The notes under the pieces are model-generated. The model worked only from the letters and a program-made list of their open reading frames with translations. It searched no databases and was not told where the DNA came from. Of a stretch of DNA of 64,000 nt, positions 7,779-17,008 are shown one piece after another. The stretch is from Paratractidigestivibacter faecalis. GTDB lineage: Bacteria > Actinomycetota > Coriobacteriia > Coriobacteriales > Atopobiaceae. The stretch is from NCBI RefSeq assembly GCF_003416765.1, contig NZ_QSNG01000001.1:336742-400741 (forward strand), read 5' to 3'. Numbering within the stretch: position 1 is the stretch's first letter; the number at the start of each line of letters is the position of its first letter. A program made the position numbers and the translations under genes.

Positions 7779-9068
7779 ATGGATTCCAAGACCGACTCCA
7801 AGTCCTTCGTCATCAAGGGTGACGTCTGCTACAGCACGAGCCCGCAGGAGGTCTCCTGCACCCAGGACGGCTACCTGGTCTGCGTCGACGGCAGGTCCGC
7901 CGGCGTCTTCGCCGAGCTCCCGCAGAGCTACGCCGACCTGCCCCTTATTGACTGCACCGGCCAGCTCGTGGTCCCCGGCATGAGCGACATCCACGTCCAC
8001 GCGCCCCAGTACGCCTTCCGCGGCCTGGGCATGGACCTGGAGCTCCTTGACTGGCTGAACACCCACACCTTCCCCGAGGAGTCCAAGTACGCGGACCTCG
8101 CCTACGCCGGCGACGCCTACGAGATCTTTGCGGACGACCTGCGCCACAGCGCCACCACCCGCGCCGTCGTCTTCGGCACGCTGCACGTGCCCGCAACGGA
8201 GCTTCTCATGGACGACCTTGAGGCCACGGGCCTGGTCACCTACGTCGGCAAGGTCAACATGGACCGCAACAGCCCCGACAACCTGGTCGAGGGCTCCGAG
8301 GAGTCCGCCGAGGCCACCCGCGGGTGGGTGGCGGAAGTCGCCGGCCGCTACGAGCGCACGCACTCCATCATCACGCCTCGCTTCACGCCCAGCGTGACCG
8401 ACGGCCTCATGGCCGAGCTCGCCGACATCGCCCACCAGAACGACCTGCCCGTCCAGAGCCACCTCTCCGAGAACCTCTCCGAGATCGGCTGGGTCAAGGA
8501 GCTCTGCCCCTGGTCCACCTGCTACGGCGACGCCTACGACCACTTCGGCCTCCTCGGCGAGAAGACCATCATGGCCCACTGCGTCTACTCCACCGACGAG
8601 GAGGTGGACCTGCTGCGCCGCACGGGCACCTACGTCGCCCACTGCCCGCAGTCAAACGCCCAGCTGGCAAGCGGTATCGCGCCCATCAGGCGCTACCTCG
8701 ACCTCGGCATGAACGTGGGCCTGGCCACCGACGTGGCCGGCGGTGCCGACCTCTCCATGTGGCGCTGCATGGCCGACGCCGTGGCCGTCTCCAAGCTGCG
8801 CTGGCGCCTGGTCGACCAGTCGCTCTCGCCCCTCACCACGCAGGAGGCCTTCTGGATGGCCACCATGGGCGGCGGCTCCTTCTTCGGCAAGGTCGGCTCC
8901 TTCGCCGGGGGCTACGAGCTCGACGCCCTGGTCCTTGATGACTCCGCCATCCGCACCCCGCGAGACCTCACCGTCTGGGAGCGCCTGGAGCGCTACGTCT
9001 ACCTGGCGGAGGAGGGCGGCTACCTCACCCGCAAGTTCGTCGCCGGCAGGCAGATCGACCTGGACTAG
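7779..9068 (+). CDS. guaD: Guanine deaminase (amidohydrolase superfamily)
   Basis: 429-residue metal-dependent deaminase converting guanine to xanthine, the substrate of the xanthine dehydrogenase upstream. The signature SDIHVHAPQYAFRG, then LLDWLNTHTFPEE, is that of guanine deaminases. Zinc ligands appear as HVH, SHLSEN, MAHCVY and ATDVAGG. The ATG at 7779 is preceded by GGGAGAAG at a longish spacing; the frame extends upstream, but that part has no family similarity. The first residues (MDSKTDSKS) are a short non-conserved tail. In gut purine clusters the related slot is called ssnA; this protein looks closer to GuaD. Hairpin 9096-9131 follows. Confidence 0.88.
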   Translation: MDSKTDSKSFVIKGDVCYSTSPQEVSCTQDGYLVCVDGRSAGVFAELPQSYADLPLIDCTGQLVVPGMSDIHVHAPQYAFRGLGMDLELLDWLNTHTFPEESKYADLAYAGDAYEIFADDLRHSATTRAVVFGTLHVPATELLMDDLEATGLVTYVGKVNMDRNSPDNLVEGSEESAEATRGWVAEVAGRYERTHSIITPRFTPSVTDGLMAELADIAHQNDLPVQSHLSENLSEIGWVKELCPWSTCYGDAYDHFGLLGEKTIMAHCVYSTDEEVDLLRRTGTYVAHCPQSNAQLASGIAPIRRYLDLGMNVGLATDVAGGADLSMWRCMADAVAVSKLRWRLVDQSLSPLTTQEAFWMATMGGGSFFGKVGSFAGGYELDALVLDDSAIRTPRDLTVWERLERYVYLAEEGGYLTRKFVAGRQIDLD

Positions 9069-9095
9069 GCAACATAAGACCGGCCCTGCGCCAAT

Positions 9096-9131
9096 GCGCC
9101 CGGCGAGAAGCACGCACTTCTCGCCGGGCGC
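9096..9131 (+). terminator. Perfect 15-bp-arm hairpin after guanine deaminase (GGCGAGAAG family)
   Basis: GCGCCCGGCGAGAAG (9096-9110), loop CACGCA, CTTCTCGCCGGGCGC (9117-9131), then CTACTCTTAA. It is a strong terminator-like stem and a clean example of the recurrent GGCGAGAAG/CTTCTCGCC palindrome. Confidence 0.65.
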
Positions 9132-9311
9132 TACTCTTAAGGGAGGGCGGGACCGTCGGGGGGCCGTCGGGGCCTTGGAAGGGGTCTCGGTGAGCGGTCG
9201 AGAAGGACCGTTCGCCGAATATGCGCACACGCCTCCTTCATTTGGGGAAGCCAAACCACAAGGGTCCGCAGGTCAGGACCCGGTGCCCGTCAGGCCCCCT
9301 AAAATCCTCCC
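9132..9311 (+). other. Unexplained structured non-coding stretch upstream of the ygeX promoter
   Basis: No credible gene. A 12-bp stem with two G-U pairs (9189-9200 with 9207-9218, loop GAGAAG) and GGGTCC/GGACCC around 9268-9287 can form. The strand is drawn as plus by analogy with the genes around it. I compared it by eye with common riboswitch consensus cores and found no match. Confidence 0.35.
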
Positions 9312-9340
9312 TTGAATCTGGCAAAAAGTGTGCTTATATA
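9312..9340 (+). promoter_or_regulatory. Sigma-70-type promoter for ygeX
   Basis: TTGAAT (9312-9317), a 17-bp spacer and TATATA (9335-9340). This is one of the best promoter matches in the window and would give a leader of about 90 bases before the ygeX GTG. Confidence 0.6.
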
Positions 9341-9355
9341 TCGAGTAACAAACGA

Positions 9356-9422
9356 TTTGTTTGGCTTTCAAACAAAAAGTCGAATCCGCGTCAGAAAGAC
9401 GCGGTGGATAGCGCGAAAGCGC
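9356..9422 (+). promoter_or_regulatory. Three consecutive hairpins in the ygeX 5' leader
   Basis: TTTGTTTG-GCTTT-CAAACAAA (9356-9376), CCGCGTC-AGAAA-GACGCGG (9386-9404) and GCGC-GAAA-GCGC (9111+300 to 9422, that is 9411-9422) stand in a row. The last has a GNRA tetraloop and abuts the ribosome binding site at 9423. The first could be a DNA operator; the other two look like RNA elements controlling access to the start. Confidence 0.5.
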
Positions 9423-9438
9423 GGAGGGGAGTCCTTCA

Positions 9439-10653
9439 GTGAGCGAGAAGATCCAGTGGGCCATCAACCAGATGCCCAAGAGCGATGATGCCCACCTCGG
9501 CATCATGTCCCTGGATAACGTTTCCAAGGCGCGTGCTTTCCACAAGAGCTTCCCCCAGTACTCCGTGACCCCGCTTGCCCGTCTTGACGGCCAGGCGGCT
9601 CGCCTGGGTCTGGGCAACCTCTGCGTCAAGGACGAGAGCTACCGCTTTGGCCTCAACGCGTTCAAGGTCCTGGGCGGCTCCTTCGCCATGGCCAACTACA
9701 TTGCCGACGAGACCGGCAAGGACGTTGCCGACTGCACCTACGACTACCTGACCTCCGACGAGCTCGCCTCCGACTTTGGCCAGGCCACCTTCTTCACCGC
9801 CACCGACGGCAACCACGGCCGCGGCGTGGCATGGGCCGCCAACAAGCTCGGCCAGAAGGCCGTCGTGCACATGCCCAAGGGTTCCACCAAGCCCCGCTTC
9901 GACAACATCGCCGCCGAGGGCGCCACGGTGACCATCGAGGAGGTCAACTACGACGAGTGCGTCCGCATGGCGGCCGCCGAGGCCGACGCCTGCGAGCGCG
10001 GCGTCATCGTCCAGGACACCGCCTGGGAGGGCTACGAGAAGATCCCGTCCTGGATCATGGAGGGCTACGGCACCATGGCCTCCGAGGCTGCCGAGCAGCT
10101 CCGCGAGATGGCCATCAACCGCCCGACGCACGTCTTCGTGCAGGCTGGCGTGGGCTCGCTCGCCGGCGCCGTGGTCGGCTACTTCACCAACCTCTACCCC
10201 GACAACCCGCCCACCTTCGTCGTGGCCGAGTGCGCCCCTGCCGCCTGCCTCTACAAGGGCGCCGCTGCCGGTGACGGCGAGCCGCGCATCGTCGACGGCG
10301 ACATGCCCTCCATCATGGCCGGCCTCTGCTGCGGCGAGCCCAACATCCTGGGCTGGGACATCCTGCGCAACCACGTGACCGCCTTCGTGTCCTGCCCGGA
10401 CTGGGTCACCGCCCGCGGCATGCGCACCCTCGGCGCCCCCGAGAAGGGCGACCCGCGCGTCATCTCCGGCGAGTCCGGCGCCGTCACCACGGGCCTCGTC
10501 GAGACCCTCATGATGGACCCGGAGTACGCCGAGCTCAAGGAGGCCATCGGCCTGGACAAGACCAGCTCCGTGCTGTGCTTCTCCACCGAGGGCGACACCG
10601 ACCCGGAGCAGTACCGCCGCATCGTGTGGGAGGGCGAGTACCCCACCTGCTAG
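9439..10653 (+). CDS. ygeX: 2,3-Diaminopropionate ammonia-lyase (YgeX)
   Basis: 404-residue PLP enzyme that splits 2,3-diaminopropionate into pyruvate and two ammonia, the last carbon-yielding step of the anaerobic purine route. The fold-type II signature is clear: Lys76 in FGLNAFKVLGGSFA is the PLP lysine, and FTATDGNHGRGVAW binds the cofactor phosphate. Length fits DAPAL enzymes. The start is GTG with GGAGGGGAG seven bases upstream, behind its own promoter and structured leader. The reaction passes through 2-aminoacrylate, which explains the RidA gene at 17009. It is followed by ygeY and ygeW in the E. coli gene set, with the order W and Y changed. Confidence 0.93.
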   Translation: MSEKIQWAINQMPKSDDAHLGIMSLDNVSKARAFHKSFPQYSVTPLARLDGQAARLGLGNLCVKDESYRFGLNAFKVLGGSFAMANYIADETGKDVADCTYDYLTSDELASDFGQATFFTATDGNHGRGVAWAANKLGQKAVVHMPKGSTKPRFDNIAAEGATVTIEEVNYDECVRMAAAEADACERGVIVQDTAWEGYEKIPSWIMEGYGTMASEAAEQLREMAINRPTHVFVQAGVGSLAGAVVGYFTNLYPDNPPTFVVAECAPAACLYKGAAAGDGEPRIVDGDMPSIMAGLCCGEPNILGWDILRNHVTAFVSCPDWVTARGMRTLGAPEKGDPRVISGESGAVTTGLVETLMMDPEYAELKEAIGLDKTSSVLCFSTEGDTDPEQYRRIVWEGEYPTC

Positions 10654-10769
10654 CTACCTGCTGGGGGCGACAAGAACCTCTCGCCGCCGGAGAGGCAGTT
10701 GGGATAGTGCCGCCTGTAATGCCAAAATGTGTGTAAGAGTGGCCATCGAGAACAGAAAGGTTCAACAAA

Positions 10770-12155
10770 ATGGCTAAGGATCTGGATTTCGAGCTCATCA
10801 AGAAGACCGCCCAGGACTATGGCAAGGACATGACCGCGTTCCTGCGCGCCATGATCTCCCACCCGTCCGAGTCCTGCGAGGAGGGCGAGGTCGTCGCCTG
10901 CATCAAGGCCGAGATGGAGAAGCTCGGCTTTGACGAGGTCAAGGTTGACGGCCTGGGCAACGTCATGGGCTTCATGGGCGACGGCGACAAGATCATCGCC
11001 ATCGACTCCCACATCGACACCGTGGGCATCGGCAACCGCGACAACTGGGACTTCGACCCCTACGAGGGCTTTGAGGACGACCAGCTGATCGGCGGCCGCG
11101 GCGGCTCCGACCAGGAGGGCGGCATGGCCTCCGCCACCTACGCTGCCAAGATGATGAAGGACATGGACCTCATCCCCGAGGGTTACAAGGTCATGGTCGT
11201 CGGCACGGTCCAGGAGGAGGACTGCGACGGCATGTGCTGGCAGTACATCTACAACGTCGACGGCATCAAGCCCGAGTTCGTCATCTCCACCGAGCCCACC
11301 GACGGCGGCATCTATCGTGGCCACCGCGGCCGCATGGAGATCCGCGTTGACGTCCACGGCACCTCCTGCCACGGCTCCGCTCCCGAGCGCGGCGACAACG
11401 CCATCTACAAGATGGCTGACATCATCGCCGACGTCCGCTCCCTCAACAACAACGGCTGCGACGAGTCCACCGACATCAAGGGCCTCGTCAAGATGCTCGA
11501 CCCCAAGTACAACCCCGAGCACTACGAGGACGCCCGCTTCCTGGGCCGCGGCACCTGCACCGTCTCCCAGATCTTCTACACCTCCCCGTCCCGCTGCGCC
11601 GTCGCTGACTCCTGCGCCATCTCCATCGACCGCCGCATGACCGCCGGCGAGACCTACAAGTCCTGCCTGGCCGAGGTCGAGAACCTGCCGTCCGTCAAGA
11701 AGTACGGCGACGACGTCAAGGTCTCCATGTACATGTACGACCGTCCGTCCTGGACCGGCGAGGTCTACGAGACCGAGGCCTACTTCCCGACGTGGATCAA
11801 CAAGGAGTCCGCTCCTCACGTCAAAGCCCTCGTGGACGCCCACAAGGCCCTCTTCGGCGACGAGCGCATCGGCTGCGAGAAGTCCATGGACAAGCGCGCC
11901 GGCCGCCCGCTGTGCGACAAGTGGACCTTCTCCACTAACTGCGTCTCCATCCAGGGCCGCTACGGCATCCCCTGCGTCGGCTTTGGCCCCGGCGCCGAGT
12001 CCCAGGCCCACGCCCCCAACGAGGTGACCTACAAGCAGGACCTGCCGACCTGCGCCGCCCTCTACGTGGCCGCCCTCAACCTCTACGATCCCTCCCAGGC
12101 TGACGGCAACGCCACCACGTATCGTGCCGAGCTCACGGACAACGACATCCGCTAG
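10770..12155 (+). CDS. ygeY: YgeY-type M20 family hydrolase of the purine/selenium cluster
   Basis: 461-residue M20-family zinc hydrolase. Metal-site motifs visible are [11 protein letters not shown] (first His/Asp), [19 protein letters not shown] (bridging Asp), VQEEDCDG (Glu pair) and, near the end, [13 protein letters not shown]. YgeY is known as a selenium-metabolism-linked hydrolase and is assigned to deacylation of a ureido/diaminopropionate intermediate in purine breakdown. The exact bond it cuts is inferred from the pathway. ATG with GAAAGG upstream; 116 bases separate it from ygeX, containing a CCTCTC/GAGAGG hairpin. Confidence 0.88.
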   Translation: MAKDLDFELIKKTAQDYGKDMTAFLRAMISHPSESCEEGEVVACIKAEMEKLGFDEVKVDGLGNVMGFMGDGDKIIAIDSHIDTVGIGNRDNWDFDPYEGFEDDQLIGGRGGSDQEGGMASATYAAKMMKDMDLIPEGYKVMVVGTVQEEDCDGMCWQYIYNVDGIKPEFVISTEPTDGGIYRGHRGRMEIRVDVHGTSCHGSAPERGDNAIYKMADIIADVRSLNNNGCDESTDIKGLVKMLDPKYNPEHYEDARFLGRGTCTVSQIFYTSPSRCAVADSCAISIDRRMTAGETYKSCLAEVENLPSVKKYGDDVKVSMYMYDRPSWTGEVYETEAYFPTWINKESAPHVKALVDAHKALFGDERIGCEKSMDKRAGRPLCDKWTFSTNCVSIQGRYGIPCVGFGPGAESQAHAPNEVTYKQDLPTCAALYVAALNLYDPSQADGNATTYRAELTDNDIR

Positions 12156-12234
12156 CGTCACAATGAGGTTTGGCGGGGCCCGCACGGGCTGCGGGTCCCG
12201 CACCATCCGCAATTCCAACAAGGAGAGGAACAAC

Positions 12235-13434
12235 ATGAGCGAGATCCAGCAGTACATCGACGTGCTGAACGGCCTTGACTTCAAGGGCATGTACGGCAGC
12301 GACTTCCTGCACACCTGGGACAAGACCACCGACGAGCTGAAGGCCCTCTACGCCACCGCCGCTGCCCTGCGCAACCTGCGCGAGCGCAACATCTCCTCCA
12401 AGATCTTCGACTCCGGCCTGGCTGTGTCGCTCTTCCGCGACAACTCCACCCGCACCCGCTTCTCCTTCTCCAAGGCCTCCAACCTGCTCGGCCTCGAGCT
12501 TCAGGACCTGGACGAGAAGAAGTCCCAGATCGCCCACGGCGAGACCGTCCGCGAGACCGCTACCATGATCTCCTTCATGGCTGACGTCATCGGCATCCGC
12601 GACGACATGTACATCGGCAAGGGCGACGCCTACATGGCCGAGGTCTCCGAGTCCGTGCAGCAGGCCTACAACGACGGCGTTCTCGATCACCGTCCGACCC
12701 TGATCTCCCTGCAGTCCGACTCCGACCACCCCACCCAGTCCTCCGCCGACATGCTCTACCTCATCGAGGAGTTCGGTGGCCTGGAGAACCTCAAGGGCAA
12801 GAAGGTCGCCGTCACCTGGGCCTACTCTCCCTCCTACGGCAAGCCGCTGTCCTGCCCGCAGTCCCTCATCTCCCTGCTGCCACGCTTTGGCATGGACGTG
12901 ACCCTGGCTCACCCCGAGGGCTACGACCTCATGCCCGAGGTCGTCGAGCGCGCCAAGGGCTACGCCGCCGAGAACGGCACCACCTTCAAGCAGGTCAGCA
13001 CCATGGCCGAGGCCTTCGAGGGCGCTGACATCGTCATCCCCAAGTCCTGGGCTCCCTACGCCGCCATGGAGAAGCGCACCAACCTGTACGCCGAGGGCGA
13101 CGACGCCGGCATCGCCGCTCTTGAGAAGGAGCTGCTCGCCCAGAACGCCACCCACAAGGACTGGTGCTCCACGACCGAGCTCATGGCCAAGACCGCCAAG
13201 GGCCAGCAGACCATCTTCATGCACCCGCTGCCTGCCGACATCTCCGGCGTCTCCTGCGAGCACGGCGAGGTCATGGCTGACGTCTTTGACATGCACCGCG
13301 ACGGCATGTACAAGGAGGCCAGCTACAAGCCCTACGCCATTGCTGCCATGATGTTCCTCCAGAAGGTCGCCGATCCGGCCGCCACGCTGAAGGCCCTCGA
13401 GGAGCGCGCCACCGCTCGCTGGTACCAGGCCTAG
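12235..13434 (+). CDS. ygeW: YgeW, knotted carbamoyltransferase-like protein
   Basis: 399-residue member of the aspartate/ornithine carbamoyltransferase superfamily. The carbamoyl-phosphate loop STRTRFSF is at residues 71-78, HPTQSSADM follows, and HPLPADISGVSCEHGEV closes the second domain. The long insertions fit YgeW. In the purine pathway it is thought to run in the phosphorolytic direction, releasing carbamoyl phosphate from a ureido compound for the carbamate kinase downstream. ATG with AAGGAGAGGAACAAC upstream. A GGGGCCCGCA/TGCGGGTCCC hairpin (12175-12199) lies just before the ribosome site. Followed by a strong terminator. Confidence 0.9.
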   Translation: MSEIQQYIDVLNGLDFKGMYGSDFLHTWDKTTDELKALYATAAALRNLRERNISSKIFDSGLAVSLFRDNSTRTRFSFSKASNLLGLELQDLDEKKSQIAHGETVRETATMISFMADVIGIRDDMYIGKGDAYMAEVSESVQQAYNDGVLDHRPTLISLQSDSDHPTQSSADMLYLIEEFGGLENLKGKKVAVTWAYSPSYGKPLSCPQSLISLLPRFGMDVTLAHPEGYDLMPEVVERAKGYAAENGTTFKQVSTMAEAFEGADIVIPKSWAPYAAMEKRTNLYAEGDDAGIAALEKELLAQNATHKDWCSTTELMAKTAKGQQTIFMHPLPADISGVSCEHGEVMADVFDMHRDGMYKEASYKPYAIAAMMFLQKVADPAATLKALEERATARWYQA

Positions 13435-13469
13435 TTCCAACGGGGCCTAGGGCCCAAAGAGATGGCTCC

Positions 13470-13517
13470 GCGGGCCCGTCCAAAAGCTCTTGCTTAGGGG
13501 CGGGCCCGCGTGTTTTT
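13470..13517 (+). terminator. Rho-independent terminator after ygeW
   Basis: GCGGGCCCGTCC pairs with GGGCGGGCCCGC around a 16-base loop, followed by GTGTTTTT. It ends the ygeX-ygeY-ygeW transcript. A GCGAGAA/TTCTCGC repeat follows at 13521-13541. Confidence 0.8.
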
Positions 13518-13609
13518 CCGGCGAGAAGAACGTGTTTCTCGCTGAACATCAATTGTTGAAGTAAAAGCGCCGCCACGGGGGAGGCTGGCGCGAGAGGAGA
13601 GATGGCCCC

Positions 13610-14551
13610 ATGGGCAAGCGCATCGTCATCGCCCTCGGCGGAAACGCCCTCGGCAAGAACCTTCCTGAGCAGATGGAGGCGGTCCAGCACACCGCCCGCG
13701 CCATCGTTGACCTCATCGAGCAGGGCAACGAGGTCATCGTCGTCCACGGCAACGGCCCGCAGGTGGGCATGATCGCCAACGCCATGACCGAGCTCACCCG
13801 CTCCGACCCTCAGAAGTACATTCCGTGCCCGCTGTCCGTCTGCGGCGCCATGAGCCAGGGCTACATTGGCTACGACCTGCAGAACGCCCTGCGTGAGGAG
13901 ATGGAGCGCCGCAACATCACGCGTGGCGTCGCCACCGTCCTGACGCAGGTCGAGGTCGACCCCGCCGACCCCGCCTTCCAGAACCCCACCAAGCCCATCG
14001 GCTCCTTCATGACCGAGGACGAGGCCGAGCAGCTCAAGCGCGACCGCGGCTATGACTTCGTCGAGGACTCCGGGCGCGGCTACCGCCGCGTCGTTGCCTC
14101 CCCCAAGCCTCGCCGCATCGTCGAGCTGGACACCATCTCCTCCCTCGTCGCGGCCGACCACGTGGTCATCGCCTGCGGTGGCGGCGGCATCCCGGTGCTG
14201 CCCACCGGCAACCACCACCTCAAGGGCGCCGCTGCCGTCATCGACAAGGACTTTGCCGCTGAGCTTTTGGCCGAGTCCTTGGACGCCGACTACCTCGTGA
14301 TCCTCACCGCCGTGGAGAAGGTCGCCGTCAACTTTGGCAAGCCCGACCAGCAGTGGCTCGACGAGCTCACGCCCGAGACTGCCGGCAAGTACGTGGACGA
14401 GGGCCAGTTTGCCCCCGGCTCCATGCGGCCCAAGGTCCAGGCTGCCGTGAAGTTTGCCGAGTCCAAGCCCGGCCGCAGCGCGCTCATCACGCTTCTTGAC
14501 CGCGCCGCCGACGGAATCGCCGGCAAGACGGGTACCATCGTTCGTGCGTAG
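13610..14551 (+). CDS. arcC: Carbamate kinase (ArcC/YqeA type)
   Basis: 313-residue amino-acid-kinase-family enzyme making ATP from carbamoyl phosphate and ADP. Motifs are VIALGGNALGKN at the N-terminus, VVHGNGPQVGM, the PCPLSVCGAMSQGYIGY insert, VIACGGGGIPV and the C-terminal DKDFAAELLAESLDADYLVILTA split over 14251-14310. Length is standard. The ATG at 13610 follows GAGAGGAGAG; an upstream ATG at 13602 is out of frame. Sitting after ygeW, it most likely harvests the carbamoyl phosphate that YgeW releases, as proposed for YqeA; arginine deiminase genes are absent here. Confidence 0.92.
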   Translation: MGKRIVIALGGNALGKNLPEQMEAVQHTARAIVDLIEQGNEVIVVHGNGPQVGMIANAMTELTRSDPQKYIPCPLSVCGAMSQGYIGYDLQNALREEMERRNITRGVATVLTQVEVDPADPAFQNPTKPIGSFMTEDEAEQLKRDRGYDFVEDSGRGYRRVVASPKPRRIVELDTISSLVAADHVVIACGGGGIPVLPTGNHHLKGAAAVIDKDFAAELLAESLDADYLVILTAVEKVAVNFGKPDQQWLDELTPETAGKYVDEGQFAPGSMRPKVQAAVKFAESKPGRSALITLLDRAADGIAGKTGTIVRA

Positions 14552-14590
14552 CGTTTGCATGCCAGTTTGATCGAAAGGGGGCCGAGTCCT

Positions 14591-15580
14591 TTGAAGCCAG
14601 ACCTGAGAGCGTACCTTCTGGGGTTCGAGGGTGCGCGCGTCTTTGGACCCGGCCCTCGCGAGCTCCTTGAGCGCGTGGAGTCCGAAGGCAGCCTTCGAGC
14701 TGCCGCCATCAGCATGGGCATGGCCTACACCAAGGCCAGCCGCATGGTGAAGGCGGCGGAGGCTTCCTTCGGATTTCCGCTTACGGAGCGCACCATCGGC
14801 GGCGTCGGCGGCGGCGGGAGCCGCCTGACCACCGAGGCGCGCGATCTTCTCGACCGCTACGAGGCCTTCGAGGCCGCTTGCGAGGACGACCTGCGCCGTA
14901 ACTTCTCGGAGTGCTTCTCGGGCTTTGCCGACGTGCCGCGCATCGGCTGCGTGGTCATGGCCTCCGGCCTGGGGCGCCGCTTCAGGCATGCCGCCGGCGC
15001 CGCCCAGACCGATGCCCTGCCGGGCGCCGACGAGGACAAGCTCCTGCAGCCGCTCCTGGGCGTGCCGGTGCTGCAGCACACGCTCTCCTCGCTTCCCGAG
15101 AACATCCTCAACATCGTGGTGGTCACTCGCTCCGAGGCCGTCGAGGGCCTCTGCGAGGACCTTGGCGTGCGCTGTGTCCGCCACGCGGGCGCCTACCAGA
15201 GCGACACCATCCGCCAGGGCCTCCGTGCCCTCTCCGGCGTGCCCGGGTGCCTCTTCGTCCCCGGCGACCAGCCCATGGTCACCGAGGCCAGCGTGCGCGC
15301 CCTGGTGGGGGAGTACCAGCTTCACCCCGGCAGCATCGTCCGCCTGGCCTGGCGCGGCGTCCCGGCAAGCCCCATACTGTGGCCAAGCGAGGACCTGCCG
15401 GCCCTTGCCGCCCTGGAGGGTGACGCCGGCGGAAGCGCGCTTCTCGCCCGCCGAGAGGAGCTCGGGAGGAGGGTGCGCCTGGTCGAGGCTACCCACGAGC
15501 TGGAGGTTGCCGACGTCGACACCCCCGACGACCTGGAACGGATTGAGACACTGGTCCGAGATTGGGAGGAGCTGGTATGA
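14591..15580 (+). CDS. ModE-type HTH fused to MocA/YgfJ-like nucleotidyltransferase
   Basis: 329 residues in two parts. Residues about 1-105 are a ModE-like winged helix (GSLRAAAISMGMAYTKASRM, then RTIGGVGGGGSRLTTEARDLL, with the Gly-rich wing typical of ModE). Residues about 115-325 are a MobA/MocA-type NTP transferase (VVMASGLGRRF, DKLLQPLLG, FVPGDQPMV). MocA adds CMP to molybdopterin for xanthine-dehydrogenase-family enzymes, and E. coli YgfJ occupies this slot in the purine cluster. A TTG start at 14591 is chosen because GAAAGGGGG precedes it; a TTG 12 codons earlier is possible. The gene overlaps hyuA by four bases. DNA binding by the fusion is inferred. Confidence 0.82.
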   Translation: MKPDLRAYLLGFEGARVFGPGPRELLERVESEGSLRAAAISMGMAYTKASRMVKAAEASFGFPLTERTIGGVGGGGSRLTTEARDLLDRYEAFEAACEDDLRRNFSECFSGFADVPRIGCVVMASGLGRRFRHAAGAAQTDALPGADEDKLLQPLLGVPVLQHTLSSLPENILNIVVVTRSEAVEGLCEDLGVRCVRHAGAYQSDTIRQGLRALSGVPGCLFVPGDQPMVTEASVRALVGEYQLHPGSIVRLAWRGVPASPILWPSEDLPALAALEGDAGGSALLARREELGRRVRLVEATHELEVADVDTPDDLERIETLVRDWEELV

Positions 15581-16944
15581 GGATTCTTGCCAACGGAACG
15601 CTTGTCACGCCGGAGGGGCTGCGCCACGGCGACGTTGCCCTGGACGGCGACAAGATCGCCCGCATTGCCGCGCACATCGAGCCGGCCGACGGCGACGAGG
15701 TGGAGGACGTCCGCGGCTGCTGGGTGTTTCCCGGCTTCATCGACGGTCACACGCACATGCAGTGCTGGACCGGAATAGACTGGACGGCCGACAGCTTCGA
15801 GACGGGCACGCGTGCCGCCGCCTGCGGCGGAACTACGACCATCGTTGACTACGCCACGGCCGACCGCGGCGTGACCATGCCCGATGCCCTTGACGAGTGG
15901 CACCGCCGCGCGGACGGCACCTGCACGGCAAACTATGCCTTCCACATGGCCCTGGCCGAGTGGAACGAGCGCAACCGCGAGGACCTGGCCGTCATGCGCG
16001 AGCGTGGCGTCTGCTCCTTCAAGACCTACTTTGCCTACGACCACCTGCGCCTCGACGACGCCGAGACCCTGGCCGTCATGGAGAGCCTGGAGCCCCTGGG
16101 CGGCACGCTCTGCGTCCACTGCGAGAACGGCACCCTCGTCAACGAGCTGCAGCGCCGCGTGTACGACGAGGGCATCCACGGGCCTGAGGGCCACCCCCTG
16201 AGCCGCCCCGTCGAGTGCGAGGCCGAGGCCATTAGCCGCCTGCTCTACCTGGCGCACCTGGCCGGCGACGCCCGCGTGAACGTGGTGCACCTCTCCACCA
16301 AGATGGGGCTGGACGCCATCCGCGCCGCCAAGGCCCGCGGCCAGCGCAACATCTTCGTGGAGACCTGCCCGCAGTACCTGCTGCTTGACGACACCTGCTT
16401 CCTTGAGCAGGGGGAGGACGGCCTTGCGGGCCTGGCCTACGTCATGAGTCCGCCGCCGCGCAAGCCCGTCGACCGCGCCGCCCTGCGCGAGGCGCTCCTG
16501 GCCGGCGAGATTGACACCATCGCCACCGACCACTGCTCCTTCAACATCCACGGCCAGAAGGACCGCGGCGCCGAGGACTTCCGCAAGGTGCCCAATGGCG
16601 GCGCCGGCGTGGAGCACCGTCCCGCCCTGGTGGCCACCACCTTCGAGGGCCAGCTTGGCCCGGAGGACCTGTGCCGCCTCATGAGCGAGAACCCCGCGCG
16701 CGTCTTTGGGATGTTCCCGCGCAAGGGCGCGCTCGTCGAGGGCGCCGACGCCGACGTCTGCGTCTGGGACCCCAAGGCAACCTGGACCATCAGCGCCGCC
16801 ACCCAGCACCAGAACGTCGACCACACTCCCTACGAGGGCTTCGAGTGCCACGGCCGCGCGCACTTGGTCTACGTCAATGGCGATCTTGCCGCCCGTGACG
16901 GCGAGCCCACCGGTGCCATGCCCGGCCGCTATGTGGCAAGATAG
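15577..16944 (+). CDS. hyuA: D-hydantoinase / dihydropyrimidinase family amidohydrolase (HyuA)
   Basis: 455-residue cyclic-amide hydrolase with the binuclear metal site of the family: GHTHMQ (HxH), the probable carbamylated lysine in CSFKTYFAY, CVHCENG, VNVVHLST and ATDHCSF. It would open a hydantoin- or ureido-ring intermediate made from reduced purines. It starts at ATGA overlapping the stop of the previous gene, with GGGAGGAG upstream, so it is co-translated with the MocA fusion. The assignment to purine ring cleavage comes from the cluster; the sequence alone gives only the hydantoinase family. Confidence 0.9.
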   Translation: MRILANGTLVTPEGLRHGDVALDGDKIARIAAHIEPADGDEVEDVRGCWVFPGFIDGHTHMQCWTGIDWTADSFETGTRAAACGGTTTIVDYATADRGVTMPDALDEWHRRADGTCTANYAFHMALAEWNERNREDLAVMRERGVCSFKTYFAYDHLRLDDAETLAVMESLEPLGGTLCVHCENGTLVNELQRRVYDEGIHGPEGHPLSRPVECEAEAISRLLYLAHLAGDARVNVVHLSTKMGLDAIRAAKARGQRNIFVETCPQYLLLDDTCFLEQGEDGLAGLAYVMSPPPRKPVDRAALREALLAGEIDTIATDHCSFNIHGQKDRGAEDFRKVPNGGAGVEHRPALVATTFEGQLGPEDLCRLMSENPARVFGMFPRKGALVEGADADVCVWDPKATWTISAATQHQNVDHTPYEGFECHGRAHLVYVNGDLAARDGEPTGAMPGRYVAR

Positions 16945-17008
16945 GTTCCACGCGCCCGCCGGCACGTGCCCGCGGGCGTCAAGATACGACTTCGCAAAGG
17001 AGAACAGC

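Noticed and set aside
9132-9311. SRP RNA, cobalamin, SAM or molybdenum-cofactor riboswitch
   Set aside because: Compared by eye with the conserved cores of each; the key invariant bases are missing.
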